From NCBI GenBank assembly GCA_026936335.1, contig JAPMXV010000036.1, positions 186,001-250,000 on the forward strand: a stretch of DNA of 64,000 bases, given 5' to 3'. The stretch is from Mantamonas sphyraenae (taxonomy: Eukaryota > CRuMs > Mantamonadidae). This document shows positions 47,401 to 58,700 of the stretch, piece after piece; within the stretch, counting starts at the first letter, position 1; the number at the start of each line of letters is the position of its first letter. Made by a program: the position numbers and the translations under genes. The notes below the pieces were generated by a model. That model had not been told where the DNA came from. It worked only from the letters and a program-made list of their open reading frames with translations, and did not search any database.

Positions 47401-50256
47401 TCATTGCACGTTGCACGTCTTTGACTCTTTGGACTGTTTGGTGGTGGATGAGCTCATGGACGAGCCGGTGGACGAGGAGGAGGACGCAGCAGAGACGAGA
47501 GGGGTCGAGCCGACGCTGTCTTCGTAGAGGGTATGGGCAAGGAAGCGCCGTGTGGCAATGCTGCCGATGTTCTGCGAGAGAAAAAGCTGTTCGATGAGTT
47601 CAGGACGACGCTCTACGAGATCTTGGTAGGCCTCTGTGTCCTGGACGGACGGGTGGTTGTGGATAAAGTAGGCCGCGGCGTCTTGGAGCTGCTGTGCGTC
47701 GTAGAGAAAAGCGAGCTCGAGGACACTGGCGGCATTGGCCACGTCCATGCTCTGTTCGATGAACACTTGGCACAGCTGGCCCAGGCGGAAGAGCATGAGC
47801 TCAGACGAAAGCTGAAAGACATCGACGGCTGTGTCGTCGTTGAGAGCGCATGCGTCTGTGTACACATAGGTGAGCATGGAGAGAGCCACCTGTACATCGT
47901 ACTCCCCTTGCAGACGCATGGAATCGTCGCCAGCCTCGGCCCAAAGTGTGCCACCGCTTCCTTCCAGCATGGCAGCCAAGGGACGGCTTCGTGCAGCCAG
48001 GACGACACGATGGACCTGGACACTTTGGACAGCGGCCAACGTGTCCTGGTCCTGATCGTGGTGATCTTGGACGCCGACGTGGACGTGCAGAGTGAAATCG
48101 GCATACTTGCCACTGAGCAGTAGGGTGGCACTCCGGCCAGCCTCGGGTGCATCCACTCGACTGGTGGCCCAAATGTCACACTGCTCGTTCTCATCCCAAT
48201 CGTCCTGGATTTCTGCATTGGCATACTTGCGTGCCACTGCATCACACTGCTGCACCAGTGTGTCCAGGCCAAGCTGTCGTGCGGCATCGCCCAGCGCCTG
48301 TGCATGGCGTGCCTCCAAGTCCAAGGTGTACCCGTACACGTATGTGAGCAGCAGGACGAGGATGTGCCTGGGGACGCCGTCCAGACGCATCACATGGACT
48401 GCCGTGCCGTCCTCCAGCTTCTCCAGCGTGGCTTCGTCGAGTCTGGGCCGCAGAGCAGGATGAGTCCACAAGAGGCATCGGTGCGCATACACCCAAACGT
48501 CTGTGTCGCCGTAGAGGCGCAAATCGCTAAAACTGGGCGAGTCGACCATGGCAGACATGTCGCTGGCATAGGTGGAGTCGTCTACGACAATGCTGGGGGC
48601 AAACTTGGTGCAGGCCAGCGTGTGTCGTGAGCCACAGGCAAGCTGACCCAGTTGGTAGCGTCCGATGTTGCCACGCACGAGACGAGGCACATCGAGACTT
48701 TGAACGTCGCTGGGTTGAGCCAGCTGGCCAAAGTCATTGAGTCCCCACGACCAGAGGTGGCCCGTGTCGGTGAGGGCCAACGTGTGGTAGGTGCCGGCAG
48801 CCACGGCGACGACGTTGCGAGCCGTGAGCCCTTCCTTGACACGACGTGGTGTGAGCACATGCATGCGAGAGGCCATGTCTGCGACCACTGTCTTCTTCAT
48901 CATGTTGCGCAGGGTGGGCAGCTCCTTCAACGCAGCCTCGCTTTGGGTTTCGATCTGTCCGCTCCATTCGCCGTCGCCACACTGATGGAAATCATTCTTG
49001 CCCCAACAAAACAGGGCGCCATTCACAGCCACTGCCATTGTGTGCGAACCCAACGAGGCACATGCCACATACCGTGCTGCCAGTCGCTGTTCCCCGTCCC
49101 ACAGCGCCACCCGCGTCGGTCGCACCCTGCTCAACATCTTTCCATCGCCAATCTGGCCCTCTTCGCCCCATCCCCACACATACACGGCTCCGTTGGCCAT
49201 CAGGGCCGCCGAGTGTGCCAGGCCGCACGAGATTTGCACCACCCGACGACTTGCACTCGCCGCAGACGACAGTCGCTCCTGCTCCACCGCAGTCACCTTG
49301 CCCTCGGCCCCGTCACCCTCCTGTGTATACTCCCCGTCCGTGTCACCTTGTGTGTCCTCGTCGGCGCCCACCTCGATGCGCTTGGGCAGATACAGCGTCT
49401 CGGTATCCCCGTGGCCCAACTGTCCGCCTTCGCCCCATCCCCAGCTGTACATGCGCCCGTCGCTGCTCAGCGCCATGGTGTGGTCCTTGCCTGCTGCCAC
49501 TGCTTCGATATACACTCCATGCAGTCGTGTCACGGGCATGGGCGTCGCACTTGTTTCCGTTTCCTGACCCACGCCCAGCTGGCCTCGTGCGTTGCTGTTC
49601 GTTTCACACATCCCCCGCCGAGTTCCGAGTCAGCAAATCCGATGATGCTCGCAACGGTCATTCTTGCTCCCGGTTGTGGCCGTGCTTACCTTCCACAAGT
49701 CCACACACGTCCACTGGCAGTGACAAAGACGGTGTGATCTCCGCCGCAGCTGACCGCTCGCACGCGTTCCCCTTTCAGCGCCGTCACTGCCGTGGGCACA
49801 AACCTATCCTCTGTGTTGCCATGTCCCAGGCGTCCAAACTTCCCCTGTGTGCATGTGACGTGTCATGAGTGTGTGTGTGAGATGAGTGCTCGGGCCCTGT
49901 ATGACTGCGTGTCTGGTATGAGTGGCACCCTACCCTTCCCCACGTCAACACAGCGCCCGTCGACGTCACGGCAGCACTGTGCGACGATCCGGCACTGATG
50001 TTGACAATGGCCGTGTCTTGTTTCTGGGTGGATGAGTTTGGGTGTGGGGCAGTGGTGTGAGAGAGAGTGTCTGTGGGTTGGGGTGAGGTACCACACACAC
50101 GCCCACACACGAAAATCCGGTTCGCCTTTCCCTCGGACAACGTACCACCTTGACAGTGAGCACACTCTCCCGTGTTTCGTTGTATAGGGCCTTGGCACGC
50201 ATTTCGTGCTGGCCCAGGCGGCCAAACCCGGTGTTGCCCACGCCAAACACGCTCAT
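47401..50256 (-). CDS. RCC1-repeat protein with two BTB domains
   Basis: Exons 50256-50149, 50023-49934, 49844-49690 and 49594-47401 join in phase to 848 residues. RCC1 blades begin at MSVFGVGNTGFGRLGQHE and recur as TWGRGKFGRLGHGNTED, MYSWGWGEGGQLGHGDTE and LWSWGLNDFGQLAQPSD, enough for a seven-bladed propeller. Two BTB/POZ domains follow: SFSDLRLYGDTDVWVYAHRC, then KYADFTLHVHVGVQ with VHRVVLAARSRPLAAML. RCBTB-like proteins are often CUL3 adaptors, with the propeller recruiting the client. The second BTB carries an insert of His/Asp residues. It is head-to-head with the acyl-CoA dehydrogenase gene. Confidence 0.9.
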
Positions 50257-50322
50257 TCGCTGCGCCGGTCGGCGCCCAGCCCACCCCCAGCCGCACCATC
50301 CGAACTCGAAAACCTGCACAGA
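50257..50322. promoter_or_regulatory. Very short shared promoter, 66 bp
   Basis: It separates the start codons of the RCC1-BTB and acyl-CoA dehydrogenase genes. The DNA is C-rich with cccaccccc. Inferred from geometry only. Confidence 0.4.
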
Positions 50323-51973
50323 ATGTTTTCTCGCATTGCCAAGCCTTCCACCACTCTGGTGTCTCGTCCTGTGACACGTGTCGCTGCCGCTGCGTACAGC
50401 ACGGGCCAGCACCTGCCTGTGACCACCCTCACGGAGGAGGAGCAGATGATGCGGGACGTCGTGGCTCGCTTTGCCCAGGACAAGGTCGCCCCGCTTGCTG
50501 CACAGATGGACAGGGATAACAAACTGGACCCGTCTGTTCTCAAGGGTCTGTTTGAGCAAGGCGTAAGTGTGTCTGCAACCCCGCCTCTGCGCCGAGATTT
50601 TCCTCCGACTGCTCGCTCACACAGCCAACGACACACATGCGTTCCTGCCCCCGCCCTGCCACAGCTGATGGGTCTGGAGATTGAAACGGAGCACGGAGGT
50701 GCTGGCGCAAGCTTCACCTCGGCCATCCTGGTCATTGAAGAGCTGGCAAAGGTCGACCCGGCCATCAGGTAAGCATTTTTACGGTCCGAAAAGGAGGCGT
50801 CGGAGGCCTGCGAAGAATCCCCGCCGGACCCCCGCCCTTCCTGCCTGTCGTACGGGCTTGGTGTGTGTGTGTGTGTGTGCGTTGGGGTATCATACACACG
50901 TGTGCTCACACGCATGGGCGCACACGCGCATGATTCGTCGCCATGTTTGACCTCAAATACCCCCACAGCGTCATTTGCGACGTGCAGAACACTCTCGTCA
51001 ACAACATGTTCCGATTCTACGCCAACGACGACGTGAAGAGCCGTTACTTGCCACGCCTGGCCACCGAGAGTGTACGTGCTTGAGAAGAAGGAAGGCGGTG
51101 GGGAGAAAGCAACATGGTTGTGTCAACGGTTGCCACTGACACACACACACACACACACACACACTCGGGATGGGATTCGCTCAGCTGGGTTGCTTCTGCC
51201 TGTCCGAGGCCGGCTCAGGCTCGGATGCGTTTGCACTGAAGACGACGGCGACCAAGAAGGGGGACTATTACGAGCTGAACGGTTCCAAGATGTGGATCAC
51301 CAACAGCGGGGAGGCAGACATCTTCCTGGTGATGGCCAACGTGGATCCGTCGGCAGGATACAAGGGCATCACCACATTTGTGGTGGAGCGTGACATGGGC
51401 ATTGAAGTCGCCAAGAAGGAGGACAAACTGGGGATCCGTGCAAGCAGCACCTGCACCCTCAACTTTGACGGAGTCAAGGTGCCTGAAGCCAACGTGCTGG
51501 GTGAAGTGGGCAAGGGTTACAAGTATGCCATTGAAATCCTGAACGAGGGCCGCATTGGCATCGGTGCACAGATGGTGGGACTGGCGCAGGGTGTGTTTGA
51601 TGTCACCATGCCCTACCTGGGTCAACGCACCCAGTTTGGCCAACCGGTGGGCAGCTTCCAGGGCATGCAACACCAGTACGCACAGGTGGCCACCAACATC
51701 ATGGCCGCAAGGACCATGCTGTACAACGCCGCACGCATGAAGGAGGCTGGCCTGCCTTTTGTGAAGGAAGCTGCCATGGTCAAGCTCTATGGCTCCCAGG
51801 TGGCTGAGCAGGCTGCAAGCAAGTGCATCGAGTGGCTGGGAGGCGTGGGCTTCACCAAGGACTTCCCGGCGGAGAAGTTTTACCGCGATGCCAAGATCGG
51901 CGCCATCTACGAGGGCACAAGCAACATCCAGCTGCAGACCATTGCCAAGCTCGTCCAGCAGGAGTACGCTTGA
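50323..51973 (+). CDS. ACADSB: Short/branched-chain acyl-CoA dehydrogenase, mitochondrial
   Basis: Exons 50323-50562, 50665-50768, 50969-51071 and 51185-51973 give 411 residues. The N-terminus [20 protein letters not shown] is a mitochondrial presequence. The flavin-binding core is present: [38 protein letters not shown] and [20 protein letters not shown]. The catalytic glutamate lies in [17 protein letters not shown]. The sequence follows ACADSB more closely than SCAD or isovaleryl-CoA dehydrogenase ([17 protein letters not shown] and [15 protein letters not shown]). It would oxidise 2-methylbutyryl-CoA in isoleucine breakdown, passing electrons to ETF. Complete and typical in length. Confidence 0.95.
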
Positions 51974-52047
51974 TGGGGGCACACAACACAATTTTTGTGG
52001 GAAGTGAGGGAGGGTTCAGAGAGGGCGCGGCAGACTCGCCAAACCGA

Positions 52048-55000
52048 ATGTCGACGTCCCAGTTGCTCAATTCCACCCTCAACACCGTCAGCAAAACCTA
52101 TGGCACTCTACGATCGATTTCAGACTTTTTGACCAGCAGTATGTTGTCTTGTGTGTGTGTGTGTGTCTTCTCTCTGACAATGCGGCGCCGTGGTTTGCCT
52201 GTTTTGTTCCGTCCGTCCTCTGCTCATCCGGCCCCCATACCCCCGGCACCACAGGCAGCACCCCTGCAAACGACCAAAAGACCCTTACACACCTGCTGCG
52301 TCGTTTGGAATGTATTGTGGAGCCGCTGAACCTTTTGATGGCCTGGACAAGCACCAAGAACAGTGGTGAGTTGGTGTGTGCGTGGTGGGCGTGCCAAGTG
52401 TTGTTCATTTTCCATTGCCCGGCCTCGCTGACACAGCATCCCACCTCCTCTTGCCTGTGCAGCGGTGTCCAACGTGGTGGTACAAGCCGGCGATGTGGTT
52501 GAAGAAGTGCGCAAGTTTGTGCATGACGTAAGTGTGCTCGGCGGGGCCAGGTGGGGAGGTTGGGCCGGCGTGTTTTCGGCGCCATTTCTTTGCACAAACC
52601 GCTGACGTGTCCACACCCTGCCCGCACTCGATGCAGTACTACCAAGGCAAGGTGAGCGACTGCACAACTCAATGTGACAAGCTCATGAGGGAGCTGGACT
52701 TTGTGATCAGTGCCATGGTAGGTGCCAGCCGTGAGGGATTGCTGCAGGGACCGTTTCCTGACGTTTGATCCGCGAGGACAAACGACGTTGTCGACTCTGA
52801 CCACACTCACACACCCACCCACACACGCATACAACCCTTGCACAGAGCATGGCCATCAACCTCATTCGTATGTACGAAGGAAGCGAGCCGCAGGTGGGCT
52901 TTGTGGCGCACTCGGGGACGCGAAGCCGCAGGTTTGTGGCGCAGGTTTCGTGGAGCGCACTGATGCGAGCGTCGGCCATGATTGAATCGTCGCGTAGTGT
53001 GCGATGGGCGCAAGTGTGCAAAGTGCGTGCGTCGTTGTATGTGCTTCGTGAGACACAGGCGGGGGGCGAGACTTCGCTGGAGCGGCGCAACTGGCAGTTG
53101 TTGTTTCCCAAGGCTGTGGCGCGAGTGGTTCGCACCAGTGGCCGAGACAGCCAGCATGGCAAATACTACTATGAGCTGCAGGTGGTCAAGACGATGAGTG
53201 CCAGCAGTGGGGGCGGTGGAAGCGGCAGCAGCGGAGGTGGCAGCGGAGGGGGAAGCAGTGGCAGCAGCTCGGGTGCCAGTGGAGGTGCCAAATCCATGGA
53301 GGGCGACCCAGAGTATGCCAGCTTTGCATTGAATCGCTCCTTTGTGTTGGATGACACAGCACGAGACCACTGGGCGCAGGTGTTGGCCACAGTGCAGGCG
53401 CCGCAGCGGCGCAGCAACACGACGACGACCGTGACAACCACTCAAGCGGCAGACGCAGACGAGCTTGAGCCTGTGGGCGAAAACGCAGTGAGCGATGCAT
53501 TGGTGTTGGAGACACCGGCAGAGGGGGATGCACAGACAAATGGCAGCGGCAGCAGCAGCGGTGCAGAGAACAAGCAGGATGGTGAGACGACGGCGACTGC
53601 GGCGTCGGCGTCGGCGTCGTCGTCGTGGCAGGGACAGGTGGAAATGGAGGTGAAGGAGACGGTGGGGGAGGCCAACAGTGCAAGTGGGGCCAAGCCAAGC
53701 AGCCAGTTGTTGTACAACGGCTCGTTGAACTGGTGGGCGTGCACGTTGAACGACACCATGCTGATGGACAGCACACGCCGTCCGCGTCGCTACGCACTGG
53801 TGTTCCATCACGATGACGGCGAGGCACAGACACTGACTGTGAACCAGCGCCAGTCGAGCATCCGTGAAGTGCAGTTGTACGAGGAGAGCGAGCAGGGAGA
53901 TCTGCTCAAGTACCGCAGCACTCGTCATCGCTCGTCCTCGTCCATGGGCGGCGAAGAAGAGCACGAAGACCAGGTCACAGAACACGGGGAACAGGCCGAT
54001 GAGAAGGATAGTGTTGGAGTGCGGGAGGGAGCCAATGACGAGATTGACAGTGACGACGACGACGACAGCGACAACGACAGTGACAGTGACGACGGAACGC
54101 CTGTGGCGTCGTCAAGTATGTACAAAACGGGCAAAAAGGAGGACCAATTGTCTCTGGCGCTCAAGTCGCGCATGCGACGACACCCGTCGAACGATGTGGA
54201 GAGTGTGCAGCAGACACAACTGGGCGACGTGGACACCCTGGTGCCCATGGTGCGTCCTGTGCGTAGACTCAAGGTCAACCAGGTGGATTTGGAGCACATC
54301 ATCCTTCTGTGTCTGTTTGAAAGCCAGAACGACCGATCCCACCTGGATGCGAGCGACGAAGAGCTGTGGTGGCATTTCCGCACGTCGCCGCGCCACTCAA
54401 CCGTCGGCACACACCCTACAGCAGGAGCTGGGCAGCATTCACGCATGCGTAGCAACAGCAATGGAAGCAGCAGCAGCAGCAGCAGCAGCAGTGGCGGTGG
54501 CAGCCGAACGTCGGGCGGTGATTCTGGCAAACCTCCCTCGGGAGCCGCACGCCAGATCCACCCGGGTCTGGTTGTGCCAGCGTCGCCCGGAGGTGTGGTG
54601 CAGGTCACAGATGCTTTGGAAATCAGTGAGGAGTACGCCGGGGGTGCAGGAGCGCAGTGAGAGCAAAATCAAACCCAAATCGGACAAAAAAACCATGTCG
54701 TCGTCCAAGGAAATGGATAAGTTCATGGGACAAAAAGAGCGGAGGCGATCGTCGGCCATGAAGGCACAGCTGGGTGACTACCTCAACCTGGCAGAGAACG
54801 ACAAGGTCGCATCGCTGATGACCAAGAACAAGGACACCCAGGTGCTGTTCAGCGACGTCATCATCAAGGTCAACAAGCGCAACAAGATGCAGGAGCGCAT
54901 CTTGCTGGTCACAGAGAACGCCGTGTACAATATCGAGCCCAGTACGTTGCACACCTCGCTCGTTTTCAGCCCCCTTTGCCCTGGCCGCTTTTTCACCGCC

Positions 55001-55643
55001 CGCCGCCGACACTTTGCCTGACCCCACATCTGCCCTGCTGCCCCTTCCACCACCCACACAGGCAAGTACAGTGTCAAGCGCAAGATTGCGCTCAAGGACA
55101 TTGGCCGCATTCAGATGAGCGAGCTGCAGGGTGAGTGCCTCCGCCCGCAAAAGCCCACAGAGGGCCGCCGTTTTCCCAGAGAAACCGCTCCCCGTGCAAA
55201 CACACGTGGGGGCATGCAACAGCCTTGCCACGCGCACACGCGCAAGTGCACATGAGCCGCGGCCACGTTGCAAGTAATGGTGGCTGGCAACCGGCGCAGA
55301 GACGTGCTGAGCGGTGTCACGAGCGCGGCCAGGAATGCCCCAGACTCACACTCTTTGCTCGTGACGCGCAGACAACTTTTTCACCCTCAACGTACCCAAC
55401 GAGTACGACTACCTGCTGATCAGCTCCAAGAAGACAGAGATCGTCACCAAGCTGGTCGACGCCTTCCACACGCTCACTGGCAACCAGCTGGAGGTGCTTT
55501 TCGCCAACAGCTTTGACTTTCGCCTCGACAACGACCACGTGCGGGAGATTCACTTTGCTGCCGTCGAGGGAGGCATCAGCACGCAGATCTTTGCCAAGGC
55601 CAAAACCAAGGCCAAGGCTTCCTCCTCATCATCGTCGTCATGA
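52048..55643 (+). CDS. Protein with C-terminal myosin-I TH1 domain and no motor
   Basis: Eight exons are proposed: 52048-52138, 52255-52365, 52463-52527, 52637-52717, 52846-54603, 54650-54941, 55062-55130 and 55372-55643, giving 912 residues. The 46-nt intron at 54604-54649 bypasses a stop at 54658-54660. Without it there would be two genes only 34 bp apart. The first 120 residues are helical. The middle is Ser/Gly-rich with acidic stretches and two conserved-looking blocks (HGKYYYELQVVK and RPRRYALVFHHD). The end matches a myosin-I tail-homology-1 domain: KDTQVLFSDVIIKVNKRNKM, ILLVTENAVYNIEP, IALKDIGRIQMSELQDNFF and ISSKKTEIVTKLVDAF. TH1 domains bind acidic phospholipids, so membrane association is expected. 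The rest is unrecognised. Confidence 0.7.
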
Positions 55644-55760
55644 CAGCGCGGTTGTCAATTCCACGAATGGACTTCTCCACACAGGACTCATTCAGACCTT
55701 CATTCACTGCACTGCATTGTCCTCACCCCCCATCATCTTGCTCTATGACACTGTCACCAA
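55644..55760. other. Convergent intergenic gap
   Basis: These 117 bp lie between the stop codons of the TH1 gene and the RCR ligase gene. It must contain both 3' ends. An ATCAAAGG-like stretch and AT-rich patches occur, but no clear AATAAA was seen. Confidence 0.3.
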
Positions 55761-58700
55761 TCAAAGGAACGATCCGCCACCGCTGGTACGGCACGCAGAG
55801 CAGCCGAGGCCAAACTCGTTGCCGGCTACAGGGTGGCTAATGTCCAACGGACAGCCGTCGCCACCGGTGCACGTGGGCCATCGTTCGGCACCACGCTTGG
55901 ACATTGGATCATCGCCGTCCTCTGTGCGATGACACGGCTCGCAAAAGTGAGTAGTGCCCCAGCAGAAAAAGACAGCGACGGAGCAGCAGAAGCGACATTT
56001 GTACTCCAGAAACTCGGTGCCATGGATTTTGCACTCTTCGTTGAGGCCACTGCAGGCACCACACAGCAGGATGCTTGGGTCAAAGTTGCGTGGCTGGTTC
56101 TGGCCGCACTGTGCCTCGCCGCCAAAGTACGGCTTCTTGCACTGGTAGCACTGGTAGTACATGTACTTGTGCAGTGCAAACAGATCCGGTCGCTGGTAGT
56201 AGTCCATGCCTTCCGTCACAATCTCCTCGTTCTGGTCGTCGCCGTCACGTTTCAGGCGTGCGAGCGACTTTTTCAGCACAAAGTCGTACAGCCCGCGCAC
56301 CTCCTTCACCTCTGCCTCCACATGCGGGTGATCAATCCACTTGGTGCACGCAGGGCACTTGGCATGGCGGTATCCGATGCGCGGACCGTCCCAGCCCAGA
56401 TCCACCTGAATCTTGATGCAGCTCGCGTGGAACACGTGGCCGCAAGCAAGCTGGATTGTGGGCGCCTCGCGGAACGTTTCCGACCAGCAGATGGTGCAAT
56501 AGTCGGAATACTCTTTGCCCACTGCGTCGGCCTCACAGCCTGGTTCCAGGCAAGGCAGATGCTCCTTCTCGTCGCGCAGGCCGTTGCACCAGTGGCCACA
56601 GTCCAGCTTGCACGTGCACACCTGCTCGCCATACTCTTCACAGTCTTCGCACACGTTCTTCAGCGCCTCCTCCTCCACGTCAGCGCCTTCTCCTTCGGGC
56701 AGCTCGCTCTCGCAGAAGCGACACACGCGTGCGCTGCTCTCTGTCACCTTCTTGAACTCCGTCTTGGCCTTCATGTTGTCCACGTCCACAAACACCATGA
56801 AGCGCACCTGCGACCTGTCCTCCAGGTCGTACACCTTGGCACGCGCAATGTTTTCGTTGTACTGCACGTTGATGCTGTGCTTGCTCTTCATCAGCTCAAA
56901 CATGGTCGTCAGCCCCATGCGCACAAGCGCACGCTGTTCGCTCGTGCTCTCAATGCGGAAGATGTCTTCTACACCCAGGCTTGGTTCAGACGCAAGGCTG
57001 CCGCCGTCTTCGCTGCTGCCGCTGCTGCTGCTGCTGCTGCTGCTGCCTGCGCTTGTGCCTTCGATCGTTTCCAGTTGTTGCTTCTCCGCAAAGCCGCTGG
57101 TTTTGGCCATCTTGCCCAGCGTGAGAATGCTCGCCAGACCCAAAAAGTAGTCGCGCGGCTGTACGCTGTACGTGTTTGTGTTGAGCAGGTCCTTTTCGTC
57201 CTGTGTGAGGCGGCTCGTGTCATCCACCTGCGTGCTGTGAGAACGGATACTCGAAATGTTGCGCATGCGCGTCATGGCGTCCGCCAGTCGCGTAAAGATC
57301 AGTGGCGCCCACTCGTCCGTGTAGAACAGCGTGCGCAAGAGACCTGCCACCTCGTCGATGATGGACGAGCTCATCGCAGCACGAACCATAAACGTGCCGC
57401 TCTTTTCCTCTTGCGACAAATACGCATGCTTGCTCAGCACTGCGCCGCTCTTTTCGTCGACTGCCTTGACTTCCGCTGACAGGTTGTTGGCCATGCTCAT
57501 CAGGAAGAAGCTGATCACCTCGCCGTTGGCCGAGTGCGTGCCTGCCTCATGTCCACCCACGCTTTCGTACAGGTTGTTCATCTTGATCAGATCCACAGCC
57601 ATGCGCACCGTACCAGGCTTCATCTTGGGCAAGATCCTGCGCAAGATCTGCAGCAGCGTGCGTGCCACTCGCTCGGACGGGAATACCGAAACAAGCTCCA
57701 GCATCGCCTCACACGGCGACACCGTCGCTGCGTATGCCAGGCCAGCCTTGCTACCCGTCAGGGTGTGCAACAGGTTCACCAGCTCGTACGCGTACGTGTC
57801 GTCCAGACGCAGCCTGTTCTCCATCATTTCCTCCTCGTCGCCAGAATCAAACACAGCACTGTCACTCATCACACTCTGCACCTCGCTCATGCTGTTGCCA
57901 CCGCGCAGATGGTCCCCTCCGACGGCTCCCACAAGCGCACCCGCTCCTCCTGCCGCCATGCTGCTGCTGCTCCCGCCGCCACCGATCTCTTCGCCCGATT
58001 CGTCCACAAACACGTAACCGTCCGGGTTCACCTCGGGCTCTGCCTCAGGTTCCTCCTCTGCCTTGAGTGTGTTCTCCAGCGACGTTTTCACGTTGTCAAA
58101 CTGCTCCATCAGCGCCGCCGCCGCTTGGCCCACGTCATCGTTGTACATCTTCAGCGCCTCACACGCCTCGGCCACCACAAAGCCCAGGTTGTCGTGCAGG
58201 TTCACGGCACGCTGGATGCGGTCCTTGGTGGCGCTCTTGGGCACCTGGTCGCCGTGCCACTCCCGCAACAGAGCCTCGGCGTCCTCCAGCGAGTTGTAGT
58301 TGCGGTTCAGTGCAATCTGGATCACGTCGGCGTTGCGATAGCCGCCGTGGGCCAACAGGCGATCTGTGAACGCCTGCTTTTCCGGCTCCGTCAACACGCC
58401 CTGCTGTTCGGCCTCCATCAGTTGCTCGGGGTGGTCAAACAGAACGTTGGATGCCTTGGCAAGGTCGTCTTGCTCGCGGATCAGTGCGCGCAGACACATG
58501 TCTGCAGAGAAGCCCATGGAGGCGAGCTGCATCGCGTTCTCCAGTCTCTGCGACGCCTGTTCCATGTCCTTGCTGTTGTTGAACGCTTCCAGGGCGAGCG
58601 AGAACTCGAAGCCCGAGTTGGCAAGCAGCGTGACCTTTTCCAACTTGGCCATCACTGCGTCGGCGTTGCTCAACGACGCGTCCAGCATGCGGAACACGTG

